Shown here: one piece after another, positions 5,951-6,245 of the stretch
How positions within the stretch are numbered: the first letter of the stretch is position 1
Layout of the letters: every line of letters starts with the position of its first letter
Source of the DNA: an uncultured Selenomonadaceae bacterium
GTDB lineage: Bacteria > Bacillota > Negativicutes > Selenomonadales > Selenomonadaceae
Direction: 5' to 3'
Length of the DNA stretch: 6,245 nt
Assembly: GCA_902782705.1 (NCBI GenBank)
Contig: CACZOL010000009.1
Span: forward strand, 1 to 6,245
The notes under the pieces: generated by a model
What the model was told of the DNA's origin: nothing
Seen by the model: the letters and a program-made list of their open reading frames with translations, nothing else
Databases searched by the model: none
Program-made: the position numbers and the translations under genes

Positions 5951-6245
5951 ATGAAAAAATACAAAATCGGCTATACGGACGGCGTATACGATCTTTTCCA
6001 TACAGGCCATCTGAATATGATCGAGACGGCTAAAAGCCAGTGCGAGCATCTTATCGTCGGCGTCCATGGCGACGACGTAGTGGAAGGCTACAAGCATCGC
6101 CGCCCCATTATCAACGAAGAGGGCCGCAGGAGCATCCTTGCGTCTGTTGCCGATGTGAACGAAGCCGTTATCACCCGCTTCCGCGACAAGATGAAACTTT
6201 GGGAAAAATATCACTTCGACGTCATTTTTATCGGCGATGATTGGA
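5951..6245 (+). CDS. Second cytidylyltransferase, N-terminal part (runs off right edge)
   Basis: An open frame from ATG 5951 continues to the window end and gives 98 residues without a stop. DGVYDLFHTGH (10-20) carries the HxGH CTP-binding motif (H17, H20). LIVGV (34-38), YKHRRPII (47-54) and GRR (58-60) follow, then FIGDDW at the edge. The lysine-containing YKxRRPIIN segment (K48) resembles choline- and ethanolamine-phosphate cytidylyltransferases more than it resembles TagD, where that loop differs. The enzyme would therefore activate a phospho-alcohol as a CDP derivative in the cytosol, but the substrate is inferred. GGGGAG (5938-5943), which overlaps the end of licD, is the ribosome-binding site 7 nt before the ATG. 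The protein differs clearly from the cytidylyltransferase half of the gene at 3006, so it is not a recent duplicate. The missing C-terminal part would show whether the RTxxISST-type motif or a further fused domain is present. Confidence 0.85.
   Translation, partial: MKKYKIGYTDGVYDLFHTGHLNMIETAKSQCEHLIVGVHGDDVVEGYKHRRPIINEEGRRSILASVADVNEAVITRFRDKMKLWEKYHFDVIFIGDDW

Overview
The window looks like part of a surface-polysaccharide (capsule, O-antigen or teichoic-acid-like) locus from a bacterium of the Firmicutes type. The evidence is strong purine-rich Shine-Dalgarno sites before every gene, a near-consensus sigma-A promoter, and protein families (TagB/TagF-like transferase, TagD-like cytidylyltransferase, LicD) typical of that group. 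Moderate GC in the genes would also fit Negativicutes such as Selenomonas relatives, but the sequence alone does not fix the genus.

Layout: positions 1-119 (minus strand) hold the first 39 codons of a galE-type UDP-glucose 4-epimerase that runs off the left edge. Positions 120-475 are an AT-rich divergent intergenic region. It has a convincing sigma-A promoter for the rightward genes (333-361), a 9-bp direct repeat AAATTGACA in the predicted leader (395 and 429), and an inverted repeat with a T-tract readable on the minus strand (265-325). Positions 476-6245 are a tightly packed rightward operon of five genes. They are an 845-aa TagB/TagF-like transferase with a C-terminal six-repeat beta-propeller, a 457-aa fusion of a TagD-like cytidylyltransferase to a Gfo/Idh/MocA oxidoreductase, a cytosolic glycerophosphodiester phosphodiesterase, a LicD-family phosphotransferase, and a second cytidylyltransferase cut by the right edge. 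Gene junctions are overlaps of 8 and 38 nt and gaps of 21 and 4 nt, so co-transcription and translational coupling are likely. No internal terminator was found.

How the genes may work together (inference): the two cytidylyltransferases would make CDP-activated alcohols, for example CDP-glycerol and a second CDP-alcohol of choline or ethanolamine type. The phosphodiesterase could supply sn-glycerol-3-phosphate and a free alcohol from deacylated phospholipids. The TagF-like protein and LicD would transfer phospho-alcohol groups onto a glycan whose galactose could come from the divergent galE. The fused oxidoreductase suggests that one activated alcohol is made or modified by a redox step. The individual families are recognisable; the two domain fusions and the combination of genes are the unusual part. 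No complete new defence or mobile system, CRISPR array, RNA gene or insertion sequence was seen.
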